NCBI GenBank assembly: GCA_963791575.1
Contig: CAWBSY010000002.1
Coordinates: 1-64,000, forward strand
From: JAOAPG01 sp963791575
Lineage (GTDB): Bacteria; Acidobacteriota; Terriglobia; Terriglobales; Acidobacteriaceae
Direction: 5' to 3'
Length of the DNA: 64,000 nucleotides
In this document: positions 1-9,884 of the stretch, in pieces
Numbering within the stretch: the first letter of the stretch is position 1
Layout: each line of letters begins with the position of its first letter
The notes under the pieces: model-generated
Seen by the model: the letters and a program-made list of their open reading frames with translations, nothing else
Databases searched by the model: none
What the model was told of the DNA's origin: nothing
Made by a program: the position numbers and the translations under genes

Positions 1-1322
1 AGATCAGACGGTTTCGAGCTGAAACCAACCACATGGAACACGACCATTCGTTCTTTAACTACAACGACCCGAACTCCTAGACACTTCAGACTACCATTGT
101 TAACACTGCGCCACCTCCAGACTTCAATACATACACCATGATCACTAATGCGGATAAGGGTGCGCTGCTTACATGGGAAGCGGACACTCCCGAGTATTGC
201 GCCTCCACTGTATATTCATCCCAAGGCTCGCAGACCACGGGTGGTTGCGTGTCCGACATTCCAGCGTCTTCCGCTTATGGCTTGGCAACTACCCAGGGCG
301 ACAGTCTCGCTGGAGTCGTCTCCACGGACTCGCTCATCTATCCCGGAGTTCAGACTCAGGACGGTACATTTGTCGGCTCCAACGCAAACGGCATGGTCGC
401 GTTCGATCAATACGGAAACCAGCTGTGGACTGTGCCCAACGATGGTCCACAAATCGCAACTGCAGACGGCGGCGTGATCGGATACTCGGGAGTCACTTAC
501 GACAGCCAAGGGCGCGCGACCGGTCAGATAGCCAATCTACCGATACCATCTTGGATGGGAAATCAGTATCAGTATGGGTCCACCGATCAAGTGCTACCCG
601 TACCAATAAGTACTGCTATGAGCTTCGCAGCCTTTCAAGGAGGGAATCCGTCAGGAAGCGGTACCGCGGCTCCTTTATATGAACCACAGGTTGCGCTCCG
701 AACTATCGCGAGCTCGCATTTAACGGGACTGCCCGCCTGCAACACGTTTCTAGATAATCTGACAGCGATTGCTATCTCGAACGGGCGAGCTCCCGGTGGG
801 CGGGGTTCACAAAAGCGAAATTACTTGCCGAGATTCGGAGCACTGCGAACTCAGCGGTGGACTACATTGAAGATGGGCCAGAGTTCCACCACCCTGTGGG
901 ACCAATGCACACCCCCAAATTGTGTGGCCAAGTTCCCCGTCTGGTTCACGGGCGAGCAGAAACCAAATGGCTATCTCGTGAAGCAAGAATTCGAAGACAA
1001 CGGACCAGGAACTTTTCATTATTTGGAGGGGTTATCGCAGTACAATGGCGACGCAATTTGGCTCCGATTATTCTACGATTGGAGCGGAGCATGGAAGGGC
1101 CTGCTAAGTCAGTACGTCACAAAGTTACCACTGTCGAAAATGGGGCAAGTGAATCGTTACGGACTTGGGACTCTTCTGCACGAAGTTCTACATAAACAAA
1201 GCATTGGCGGTGGCTTCACGCATGCAAATATGTCACAAGCTCTTGGCATTGGATCTTGTGCTCCCGTGGGGACGCAAAACGGCTGTAGCAATGCAATTGC
1301 TGCAGCATGCTTTCTGCAATAG
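1..1322 (+). pseudogene. Broken gene for a secreted repeat-type protein with a C-terminal HExxH motif (5' end outside window)
   Basis: The longest clean stretch (138-1322, 394 codons) is only part of the gene. Upstream, codons 81-137 read on in the same frame (…TIVNTAPPPDFNTYT) but follow a TAG at 78-80, and coding-like sequence at 1-50 lies in another frame. Between about 790 and 880 the plausible sequence moves to a second frame (AGFTKAKLLAEIRSTANSAV) and then returns (SSTTLWDQCTPPNC). That is at least one stop and three frame changes. The middle part resembles PQQ/YVTN-like repeat proteins (VAFDQYGNQLWTVPNDG). Near the end is HEVLH (1179-1193) followed by GGGFTH, a possible zinc-peptidase-like signature. 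I recognise a type of acidobacterial hypothetical protein, not a named gene. No function is assigned. Confidence 0.6.
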
Positions 1323-1344
1323 CATCGCAGTTAAAAAAGGAGGG

Positions 1345-1642
1345 ATGATGAATTGGAGACGTCGCATTGAACGAAACCTCTTATTCGCGGTGCTCGGTGG
1401 GGTAGTTGCAAATGCTATTTATTGGGGGTTGTTATCTACCGCAGCGCTTCACGGTTTTGCTGCAGGAGCGTTGGGTCCAGCTGCCAACTTCCTCTGGCGC
1501 CTGGGTCCCGAATTGCCATGCACCGTTGCGCTGCTATCTTGAGGAATTCGCTGTGAATATAGTCCTGTACACATTTTGGATCTTTATCGCCATGACAGGG
1601 ATTGATTTCTGTAGGCAACTGATACGAAAACTGGAACAATGA
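1345..1642 (+). pseudogene. Small two-helix membrane protein, frameshifted
   Basis: A strong Shine-Dalgarno (AAGGAGG, 1337-1343) stands before tandem ATG codons at 1345 and 1348. The first frame gives MMNWRRRIERNLLFAVLGGV and a hydrophobic stretch, then stops at 1542. A second frame gives a clear second hydrophobic segment (NIVLYTFWIFIAMTG) and a basic tail to 1642. The two halves read naturally as one protein of about 98 residues with two membrane helices, joined near 1535-1545 (…VALL | EEFAVN…). It begins 22 bases after the preceding gene and was probably co-transcribed with it. No family is recognised. Confidence 0.5.
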
Positions 1643-1810
1643 TCAGACATCCCGACGGGCGGATAGCCCAGAGTTCGACCTCGCACGCATCCCGATAGGG
1701 CGGGGCTGGCAGGGAAGGAAAAATCGGGCACAGACACGAATCGCCAAATCCTCGCCGGGAAACACACCGCTATTTGTTTAGCTCCGAGACTGGTCTCTAA
1801 ATGGCAAAGC

Positions 1811-3195
1811 ATGAATAAATACAAGAGCAAGCAGGGATATCTCATATTCGTTTTTTTGTGCTTGAATCAGATCGCTAGCGCCCAAACTCCCTCCCCCGCG
1901 AAGCTTACCTTGGCCGAACGCGCATTCACCGCTTCGAAAATCTACTCACTCGTTCAGCGTTACTTCGCCGGCTGGAAGGCCGTGCCTGATCTCGATCTGG
2001 ATATCGCTTACCGCAACTACTTGGGACAAGCCATAGCCATCAACGAGCACAAGCAATTCGACCTGATCACGATGGAGTTGCGTTACTAGCCTCAGAGTGG
2101 ACACACTACTTTTCGAAGATGCATGGTTAATCAAGAACTACGGACAGGGACTGGGTTTCTATGCCTCCCCACTCGATGGGAAGTGGGTCGTTCAATCCAG
2201 CATTCTGCCACAAATCAAAACAGGCGATGTGCTGTTGCATATCAATGACGCCACGGTGGAAAACTTCTTCGGTCATCAGCAAAAATATATTTCCGGATCG
2301 AACGATGCGGCGCAACACCACAATTTATTCTTCTTGCCTTATCTTCTTTCCCGAACAGTTCAATTTGACGCTGGAAGACGGGCGGACCATTAAAGTCGAT
2401 CGTGCCGCAAAGAATCTCCCTATGGAAATCGAAAGAATGCCGGAGGCACGCTGGCTGAAAGAGAACACCATCGCGTACATACGGATTCCGTCGCCAATCG
2501 TTTATTTGAAGACAAATCGGTGGTGTACATGTCTCCAGTTTCAAAAAGCAAAGACGCTCATCATCGACGCGAGAAACAACGCCGGTGGGCTGAAACCGCA
2601 GCGGCTGATCGCGACATTGATGGATCGAAGTTACCACGCATGGAAGGAATCGACGCCGGTTCACATCGGCCTGTTCGATTTCTACGACGAGCTCCACAAA
2701 GGTCAACCAACGAAAGACATGTCCGATTATGAGCGCGGATACACCAGCGCCCTCATCGATTTCTTCGGAAAATCGCAGTTGGATTGAGGCAAGATGGTCC
2801 CGCCGCAAGGACCGATCTTCACGGCCAAATCATCTATCCTGGTCGATGGAGGATGCGCCTCCGCCTGCGAGGAATTGGTAGAGCCGTTCAAAGAGAGTCA
2901 TCGCGGAGCCTTGCTCGGTGAAACAACGGAAGGCTCAACCGGACCGGCCGTCATTCCATGACTTTCATAACGGAATGATCATAAGAATAGCTGTCAAGCG
3001 CGAATACTTCCTGACGGTTCAGAATTTGAGGGTGTAGGAATTAGGCCAGACGTGGAAGTGCACACGTCGCTCGACGACCTAAAGACAGGTAGAGATCAAG
3101 TATTGGAGCAAGCATTCAAGTTGGCCCGGAATAACGGTAGTTATTCAGGAAGAATAGATCGCTTGGCGAGGCACTTACGAAGAACCGGACTGTAG
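1811..3195 (+). pseudogene. Decayed S41-family (tail-specific/C-terminal processing) protease
   Basis: An N-terminal signal peptide (MNKYKSKQGYLIFVFLCLNQ…ASAQ) is followed by pieces of one S41 peptidase spread over all three frames. The pieces are 1811-2089; a PDZ-like part to about 2340 (GLGFYASPLDGKWVVQSS, GDVLLHINDATVENFF); FPEQFNLTLEDGRTIKV to 2784; an in-frame TGA at 2785-2787 where a Trp codon (TGG) is likely ancestral; then GGCASACEELVEPF with the expected catalytic Ser around 2850-2880; then more shifts through FHNGMIIRIAVKREYF and GVGIRPDVEVHTSLDDL to about 3140. At least five lesions make this a true pseudogene or very poor sequence. S41 enzymes are periplasmic serine proteases; no function is expected here. 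The 3' limit is approximate. Confidence 0.8.
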
Positions 3196-3324
3196 GCGAA
3201 ATTGAGGCGGTGAGAGCATCGGCGTTCCATCAATTTCAATCAACCTCAACACCTGCGAGCCAAACGGTTCAATAGCAATCACTTGAGAACAGCAGAATTC
3301 AGTAGATTCCAATAAGTGTTGGAA

Positions 3325-3376
3325 TCTGGTTCGGGACCAGGGGGTGCGAGAGGTTCAAATCCTCTCGCCCCGACCA
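3325..3376 (+). tRNA. 3' half of a tRNA-Pro(CGG) gene (truncated)
   Basis: An anticodon arm (stem TCTGG 3325-3329 with CCAGG 3337-3341, loop TTCGGGA 3330-3336, anticodon CGG at 3332-3334) is followed by a short variable region, a T arm (AGAGG 3349-3353, loop TTCAAAT, CCTCT 3361-3365), the acceptor 3' strand CGCCCCG (3366-3372), discriminator A and an encoded CCA (3374-3376). The 3' acceptor strand matches the usual tRNA-Pro sequence. The matching 5' strand (CGGGGCG) and a D arm are absent upstream, so this is not a functional tRNA. Three-prime tRNA fragments are typical scars of integrating elements, which use tRNA 3' ends as attachment sites; that role here is inferred. Confidence 0.7.
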
Positions 3377-3570
3377 ATTGTCTTGGAATTACTCTAATGT
3401 GTTTGGCGGCGCTAGTTCCAAAAAGCCCAAGTCGGCCAGCCCGCCACCTTCAGCGCGTATGTCCTCGTCAGGATTCGGTTACCCAACCGCTGGCTTTTTT
3501 GACGTTCACCTCTATTGAGCATAGAATTTCCGGCGATCCAACCACTTTCGTTCAAGGAGGTCTGTATGCG

Positions 3571-4363
3571 ATGTCAATAGTCGCTGTGGTTTTTGTGTGT
3601 TGCAGTTACGTAGGTTTATCCCTTGGGCAGTCGAGTTCCCCCGGCTCACACACGCAGGAAATCAACGCGCAGAATGCCAACAACGTGTGCCGAATCTATT
3701 TCACCAAATCCAAAAGGGTGAGCGGCGAGTTACGAGGCAGGACGCAAAAAACACATGCAGTTCCATCGGGCGCAGAAAGACCACATGGACTTGGAACACC
3801 TATAGCATCGAGACCGGTGAAAAGACCGGATGGTATGTTACATCCAGTTGCGGCCATGCCTGGAAAGATTTCGACGAATGGGAGGCACGGGTAGGCAAAG
3901 CCGATACCGCCGACGGCAACATCAACCTGACTCCCTATACCAAAGAGGGCCACAACGGTTTTTACGTGTACCGCGCGGACATGAGCTTGGCTGCTGCGAA
4001 CCAGCCCGTTTCCCGTTGACATGGGTGACGATCTACACGCTGCATCCCGGCATGGTCACTGACTTCATTGCTACCGTTAAGAAGATCAACGAAGCGCTTA
4101 CCAAGCAGGCTGACTGGCCCAAAACCAGCGGCTGGCTGCAGCTCATCAATGGCGGACGCGGGCCTGAGTTCGTGCTTCTCAGTTCCCGGAAAAACTATGC
4201 TGACATGGCTCCCCTTCCAAAGACGGTTGCGGATGTACTCAATAAGGTTTGCCCGGTAAAGAAACTTCCGATCAATTGCAGAGGTGACTGCGTGATTGCA
4301 CGGATCAAGTATCTTCGGGACTTAGAGTACCATGGCCAACCTGACTACTCGCCCGAGAAATAG
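3571..4363 (+). pseudogene. Frameshifted secreted hypothetical protein
   Basis: An SD-like GGAGG precedes ATG 3571. The first frame has a signal-like N-terminus (MSIVAVVFVCCSYVGLSLGQ). Coding-like sequence then moves through three frames: SYEAGRKKHMQFHRAQKD (about 3730-3785), then NTYSIETGEKTGWYVTSSCG to YVYRADMSLAAANQPVS (about 3795-4015), then VTIYTLHPGMVTDFIATVKK to DYSPEK and a stop at 4363. Joined, this would be a secreted protein of about 260 residues related, as far as I recall, to unnamed acidobacterial proteins. At least three frameshifts are needed, so it is a pseudogene like its neighbours. Function unknown. Confidence 0.6.
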
Positions 4364-4418
4364 ATCGCACGGTGTTGGGTTGTAAGGGGATGACGAAGTT
4401 CAATTGTGTGGAAAGCAA

Positions 4419-4480
4419 GAGGGTGTAAGTCGGCTAGCCTAGAGAGCGGAAGCGAAATTCTAGAAGAGCAGGCTTACACC
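4419..4480. repeat. Inverted repeat GGGTGTAAG / CTTACACCC
   Basis: GGGTGTAAG near 4420 and its exact reverse complement CTTACACCC near 4471 are separated by about 40 bases, just upstream of ATG 4482. This could be an operator, a leader hairpin, or the edge of a lost mobile element. Confidence 0.35.
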
Positions 4481-4481
4481 C

Positions 4482-4697
4482 ATGGAAAAGACAATCCCGC
4501 TTGCCGAGCGCTGCCAGCAATTTCTGTCGGAGATGAAGGAGAGTTTCTGGGGCGATGTGTACGGAAGAAGCGGGAGTTATGGCGGCAAGGAGCGTCTTGA
4601 GGCCGATTCGCCTCCAATTGAAATTCTACCCAGGTTTTTAGGGTCACAAAAGTTCGAAAATCGTCTGCCAGGGCCGACCAATCAATTCGCCGCTTAG
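4482..4697 (+). pseudogene. Short open frame, possibly an N-terminal transposase remnant
   Basis: A 71-codon frame starts MEKTIPLAERCQQFLSEMKE. The first 30 residues (…SFWGDVYGR) look like a genuine protein start and faintly resemble the N-terminus of mutator/IS256-like transposases. After about residue 35 the sequence degenerates and runs into a 37-bp repeat (4649-4685). No downstream transposase domain exists here. The transposase idea is a weak impression. Confidence 0.25.
4649..4685. repeat. 37-bp repeat, copy 1
   Basis: This matches 5703-5739 in the same orientation at 35 of 37 positions; similarity fades outside. The pair flanks the broken minus-strand gene at 4793-5611. On the minus strand both copies can encode DWSALADDFRTF, so they may be ends of two copies of one lost gene, perhaps a transposase. 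Confidence 0.7.
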
Positions 4698-4792
4698 TTT
4701 CAGGTGTTTACAAGCAGACCCATTCATCACTTTTGAACCGATACAAGATAGTTTCATGTAATCGCCTGTTTTCGCCAGCTATCAAAAGTTCG

Positions 4793-5611
4793 TCACGGCT
4801 GTTTGTATATGCCGTAGTTCGGGTAATTGGAATAATTTCTACTTGGAACGGATGTGGTCTTAAATCCCCTTTTGTTCTTCAGCCACCAAGCGTTCCAACA
4901 CGATTTTGGATCGTTCGGACACTCGGGCATGGTAATCCCTCCTCCATGATGCCAGATAACATCGCTAACTGTGAGGTTTGTAAGCGCAAGATTGGCGATC
5001 AGGTTGAGCCGCCTGTCTTTGTCTTGGTTCTCCCCTTTTTCAGGCATTGCCCGGATGATAGGTTCAACCGATCGTTCGTTTCCTACGCCACCCAGAAGGA
5101 CAATGATGTGATCCTTGATCTGCTGATCGTCGAGGTATTGCAATAGTATTTGCTGGGCAGACGGACCAGCTTGCAAGATCCGCAGCATCGGTTCGGTGAA
5201 GTTGAGCTGCCATCGGTCGGGTTACCCATGTTTTGCGGAGTTGCCCACCCGTCGCCTCGTAGATGTCCAATCACTTTTCGTATCTCACTTTCCGACATCT
5301 CGCTGCACACGATCGACTCTACGGTGAGTTGCTTTCCTACATCAATTGTCCCGCTTACAGTGACCCTGCGCCGTTCAAATTTCATGAGTTCATTTGGATT
5401 TCCCCGTACTAAGAAACTCACGGCCGCTTACCAGCGCCCATTCTTTAGAGGTATCTCTTGCAAGCAGAACGCCGGTGCGTTTCGTCGGAATGCCAGGCAA
5501 ACTCTGGCCACGGCAATAACCAGCGTCGAGAAGAGCTGCTATCGATAGGAACAGAAAGAGAACTCTTTTCGCCGTAGCACCGCGATCGAAAGAATTGATA
5601 ACAGGAATCAT
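4793..5611 (-). pseudogene. Frameshifted secreted protein with HEAT-like helical region
   Basis: Three overlapping minus-strand frames join into one protein: a signal peptide (RVLFLFLSIAALLDAGYCRG, 5390-5611); a middle section (FERRRVTVSGTIDVGKQLTV, SESEIRKVIGHLRGDGW, 5180-5421); and a C-terminal section (MLRILQAGPSAQQILLQYLD, GGVGNERSVEPIIRAMPEKG) ending at 4793. The last part resembles a HEAT-type repeat (short amphipathic helices with GxxxxxxxL spacing). Frame changes fall near 5400 and 5180-5200. Full length would be about 270 residues. No specific function can be named. It lies between the two 37-bp repeats. Confidence 0.5.
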
Positions 5612-6113
5612 TATGAACTTAGGTTTTATAAATGGCGAAAAATCGTCATTACACCATTAATCTGGACAGTTCCGACCGACCTGGCGCCGTGCCGAAAAGC
5701 AGAAAAGTTCGGAAATCGTCTGCTAGGGCCGACCAATCATTTCATAGAGATGAGCAACGCTTCTGGTATTCCGCCTACAGCGCTGTAGGCGGTGAGATCC
5801 TTCAGAGTTCGACAATAGCAGATCAAGCTCATCCCGACTTACGGCCGATCAGTCGTCCGCGGTCATTTCCGGTTTGCCCGTCACTCGGGAGTGACCGTAA
5901 CTTCCCAAAGCCGACTTACCATTACTTATCACGACAAGCCGGTGTCAGATCGTGTGCGTACAGGGGTCCGACCATGAATGCTTCGCCCCGACGAGTATTC
6001 CAAGCAGAGACCGCCGAGGCTGACACTATAAACGCGTATTTTTATCGCGTATTTTTTACGGCCGAATTCTCCGCTCTCAGGCTGTATGAGCGTAAAATCT
6101 CTACGATAATCCT
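5612..6113. other. Gene-free stretch
   Basis: About 500 bases with no convincing gene. It contains the second 37-bp repeat. An open frame crosses it (5632-6138) but has no start signal and no protein-like composition. Short palindromic patches occur (for example AGCGCT near 5780). I see no further structure. Confidence 0.5.
5703..5739. repeat. 37-bp repeat, copy 2
   Basis: 35 of 37 bases are identical to 4649-4685, in direct orientation. The minus strand gives DWSALADDFRTF followed by about 20 more codons to a stop, consistent with the last residues of an unidentified, otherwise lost coding sequence. Confidence 0.7.
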
Positions 6114-6800
6114 ATGGCTCCGGCCCATGATCACGTGAACTCGAGCAGCGGAATGCTCACTGACGCCGGCCAGCCGATTCGGTTCGCTGGCTCGGTGCTT
6201 GAGGCGCAGCGGCATGTCTGCGCTTTCTTTCATCATCCAGATGAAGAGTACCGGGTGTTGCTTCCCTTCATCAAAGACGGTTTCGACCGAGGCGAGAAGG
6301 CGTTCCACATCGTCGACCCCAAACTGCGCGCCGAGCACCGCGTAAGGCTCGCGTCAGCTGGCATCGATGTGGACGCGGCAGAAACGAGCGGTCAGTTCGA
6401 GTTACGCAACTGGGAAGACGCGTATCTACGCGATGGTCACTTCGATCAAGACCGGATGCTCGCTCTGATCCAGGAGGTCCTCGACGGAGGCCGGCAGCAA
6501 GGTTTCGTGCGCACAAGGCTTGTTGCGCACATGGATTGGGCGCTTGAGGACCTGCCTGGCGTTGACGATTTGGTTGAATACGAGACAAGACTCAACTACC
6601 TTTTGCCTCGCTATAAGGACCCGGTGATATGAATTTACGACCTCGCCAAGTTTGGCGGACAGATCGTAGTTGACATCATGCGAACCCATCCCATGATCAT
6701 TATCGGCGGCATACTGCAGGAGAACCCTTTCTTCGTTCCGCCGGATGAATTCTTGCGAGAGCTGCGTGAACGCCGTGCAGCACAGAACACAGCACCTTAG
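6114..6800 (+). pseudogene. MEDS-domain (DcmR-type sensory) protein with in-frame TGA
   Basis: The frame reads from ATG 6114 (alternative ATG 6153) as a MEDS domain: CAFFHHPDEEYRVLLPFIKD, EKAFHIVDP, LIQEVLDGGRQQGFVRTRLV, MDWALEDLPGVDDLVEYETR. It meets TGA at 6630-6632 and continues in the same frame without loss of quality (IYDLAKFGGQIVVDIMRTHP, MIIIGGILQENPFFVPPDEF) to TAG 6798-6800. Total length would be about 228 residues. From my memory of the family the stop sits where a Cys is usual. MEDS proteins sense signals upstream of kinases, and the histidine kinase follows directly. A nonsense mutation is the simplest reading; see findings for the selenocysteine alternative. Confidence 0.7.
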
Positions 6801-6825
6801 GCATCAGCGTAACCTGAAGTGGAAA

Positions 6826-8886
6826 ATGGAAAATACAGCCGAGATCAAGCGCCTTCAGAGCTGCATCAATGATCTGATCAGTGTTCTGGCGCTTCCCGCA
6901 ATCTGGAGCGGCCGCGAATCATCCCAGATCCTCCGTACTCTGCTCGATGTGCTAGTCACCATGTTGCGCCTCGAGTTTGCTTACGCGCGGTTAAGCGAAG
7001 CGAGTGGTGATGCGCCAATTGAGGTAGTCCGGTCCGGTGAGCGCCCGCATGCCTCAGTTCAGCCGCAGCAATTCGGTCAAGCCCTCAACTGCTGGTTAAC
7101 GGGCGAGTCAAACGGCTCGCAACGGATCCCACATCCGGCAGGACAGGGTGAAGTCTCGATCGCATGCTTCTCGCTAGGTCTTCAGCATGAAGGCGTATTG
7201 GTAACCGGCTCTCGGCGAGCTAATTTCCCGACCGAAGTCGAGCGTCTTCTCCTGCGCGTGGCGACCAATCAAGCCGGAATTGGTTTGCAAGAGGCTCGAC
7301 GCTCCGGCGAGCAGAAGCGGCTCGCAGAGATGCTCGAACAACGAGTGGCCGAGCGTACTAGTCGACTAACAGCTGTCGACGAGGAGCTTCGGCGCAGTGA
7401 GGCATACTTGGCGCAAGCTCAAAGGCTCAGTTGCACCGGAAGTTTCGGCTGGAAGGTTTCTACTGGTGAGATCATCTGGTCGGATGAGAGCTTTCGAATT
7501 TTTCAATATGACCTAAGCACAAGACCGACGGTGGAACTTATGCTCCAACGGGTTCATCCAGAAGATACGCCGATGGTGAAACAGACAATCGAGCGCGCGT
7601 CGAAGGATAGGAAGAATTTTGAACATGAATATCGTTTGCTGATGCCGGATGGGTCCATCAAATATGTCCATGTTGTGGCTCGTGCCGTAAGTGATGAATT
7701 GGGGAGCGTAGAATTCGTAGGAGCGGTTATGGACGTCACCGACCGCAAACGCGCTGAGGAGGCGCTGCTTCGCAGCGATGCCTATTTGGCTGAGGGCCAG
7801 AAGCTAAGCCACACCGGCAGCTGGGCCTGCGACATCGCCAGCCGAAAGATGATCCATTCGTCCGAGGAACACCGTCGCTTGTTTGGTCTGGGTCCTGAGA
7901 GGACTGGCACACCTTCATTCGAAGAGTTCTATCAGCGCATTCATCCCGAAGATCGAGACCGAACCATCGACGATCTTGAGAAAGCAATCCGCGCAGGAGC
8001 CAATGTCGAGGCCCATTTCCGAGTTGTTCTTCCGGAAGGGACGACGAGATACATGTACGGAGTAGGCCACCCTCTTCTAAAAACATCCGGCGACACAGGC
8101 GAATTCGTGGGTACCGTCATAGACGTAACCGAGCGCAAACGCGCTGAAGAAGGGCGCGACCGATTGCGTCAGGCCCAATCCGATCTCGCGCACATAAACA
8201 GAGTAACCACGACGGGCGAGCTGACGGCTTCTCTGGCGCACGAGGTGAATCAACCGATTGCCGCGGCAGTCACAGATGCCAATACATGCCTGCGATAGCT
8301 TAATCGCGATCAGCCCGATATCGCAGGGGCACGCGAGGCGGCATTGAGAGTGATGAAAGACGCAACCCGGGCGGCAGAAATCATCAGCCGAACTCGCCTG
8401 TTGTTTAAAAAGGCTAGTCCGCAATCGGATCTGGTGGATGTGAACGAGATCATTCAAGAAATGGTCGCCCTCTTGCGAAGCGAGGCAATGCGATATTCCA
8501 TAACGGTTCGGACAGAGCTCACAGATCTTCCGCAAGTGATGGGAGATCGCCTGCAATTACAGCAGGTGCTGATGAACCTGGTGGCCAATGGCGTCGATGC
8601 TATGAAAGAGGTCAACGGGACGCGCGAACTCGCTATTAAGTCGGAGAAAACGGAAGACGGTCAGTTGTTGATCTCGGTCAGCGATACCGGTGTCGGACTG
8701 CCGCGGCAGCAGGTGGACCAAATCTTTAATGCTTTCTTTACCACCAAACCAGACGGCACCGGTATGGGACTCCGTATCAGCCGCTCTATTGTGGAATCGC
8801 ATGCTGGACGGTTATGGGCTGCGGACAACTCTCACCGTGGCGCAAGCTTTTACATCACTCTACCGACGCGATTCGACGCTGCGTGA
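6826..8886 (+). pseudogene. GAF-PAS-PAS histidine kinase interrupted by in-frame TAG
   Basis: From ATG 6826 the order is: GAF-like region (residues ~15-175), a coiled linker, two PAS/PAC units with PAC ends at EFVGAVMDVTDRKRAEE and EFVGTVIDVTERKRAEE, HisKA with the phospho-acceptor His in ELTASLAHEVNQPI, then an ATPase domain with N box NLVANGVDAM, G1 DTGVGL, F box FFTTK and G2 GTGMGL. TAG at 8296-8298 falls inside HisKA (NTCLR*LNRDQPDIAG), where Trp (TGG) is the expected ancestor. Without readthrough the catalytic domain is lost. The 3' half is otherwise intact, so the lesion is recent or a base error. It probably formed a unit with the upstream MEDS sensor. Confidence 0.8.
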
Positions 8887-9129
8887 ATGACCTGCAGCCA
8901 TTCCTATGGTGTTCGTGATGGACGGTTGTGGGGTGCTTTCAAAAGTCCGGCGACTAACAGATGACCTATGAATCATCCGTATGTCGCGCGCTCAGTCGTC
9001 GGTTGATGAGCAAACTGAAAGCTTAACGCGCAGATTGCGACTTTTGGCAGGAAAAAAGGCTTCAGGGCAAAGACGCAACGGAAGCGACTGGACTCAAACG
9101 CCGCCGCTTACAAGCACGTTCCTTGTCGC

Positions 9130-9762
9130 CTATTCGCTCACCGAAATCCGCCGATAAATATCAAAATACTGTTCTCTCTTCACTCGCTCATACGGCGGTC
9201 GCCCAAAAGATCGATCTCGCATTGCCGGCACGCCAGTAAACAATACGACGAGCTCGCGTGGCGTTCTTATCAGTGAATTTTCTATTTTGTTAAAAACGGC
9301 ATTCATGACTGGAGTTGAAAAGGGACTGAAGAAGTACAAAAATGCGGATTCATTGGGCAACTCGTACTCCGTGGCGTCCGCGGTCACAACTTTAATGTCC
9401 TGGCATTTTTGCCTGCTCGATGTGTAGCGTTTCACATTTTCTCTCGCTATATCCGCCAGTTGAGGCACAAATTCCAGTCCTATGATATTGCGAAAAGGGA
9501 ACCCTGAAGCTACCAGCAACGCACGACCTTTGCCGCAACCGTAGTCAATGAAAGTATATCGTGAGAATTCGATTTCAGAAGCCTCTAAAGCCGCGCGTAT
9601 GATTTGGGGATGATGGGATTGATATTGCAGTCCCGGCGTTTTGTGCGGACTCTCGAAGTCAAACAATGCAAGCGGAATATCCCCACATGTATCAACTCCG
9701 TGGATTAGATCCCAAAGCTTGCAGCGATAGTGATAGACATATCTTAAAAAACGCTTCTCCAT
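9130..9762 (-). CDS. Class I SAM-dependent methyltransferase
   Basis: 210 residues, ATG start. The SAM-binding motif I is clear (FIDYGCGKGRALL, residues ~70-82), followed by an acidic end of strand 2 (NIIGLEFVPQLADIARENV) and VVTADATEYELP, where the Asp would bind SAM. No signal peptide or membrane helix, so it is cytosolic. The substrate cannot be read from the sequence. It is an apparently intact gene inside a block of broken ones, flanked by the kinase remnant and a nagA fragment, with no operon partners. The family call is firm, the role unknown. Confidence 0.8.
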   Translation of the reverse strand: MEKRFLRYVYHYRCKLWDLIHGVDTCGDIPLALFDFESPHKTPGLQYQSHHPQIIRAALEASEIEFSRYTFIDYGCGKGRALLVASGFPFRNIIGLEFVPQLADIARENVKRYTSSRQKCQDIKVVTADATEYELPNESAFLYFFSPFSTPVMNAVFNKIENSLIRTPRELVVLFTGVPAMRDRSFGRPPYERVKREQYFDIYRRISVSE

Positions 9763-9884
9763 AAGATGTTCCCGATAAATTGGTTCTGTGGAAAAACAGC
9801 TAAGATGGGAGCGGATATTCTTCTTCCTCGAAGTCGACGCTCTTCACCTTTCCATTGTCGAGTCGGATTGTGGAATGGCCTTCA

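Noticed and set aside
3299..3376. Complete tRNA gene
   Set aside because: No acceptor 5' strand or D arm can be found upstream of the anticodon arm; only the 3' half is present.
5632..6138. Open frame of 168 codons
   Set aside because: No ribosome site, odd composition, and it runs across the 37-bp repeat; no family resemblance.
2785..8298. TGA/TAG read as sense codons (altered genetic code)
   Set aside because: TGA sits at a Trp position in the S41 gene but at a presumed Cys position in the MEDS gene, and TAG at a Trp position in the kinase. Many intact genes in the window end with TGA or TAG at their normal family ends.
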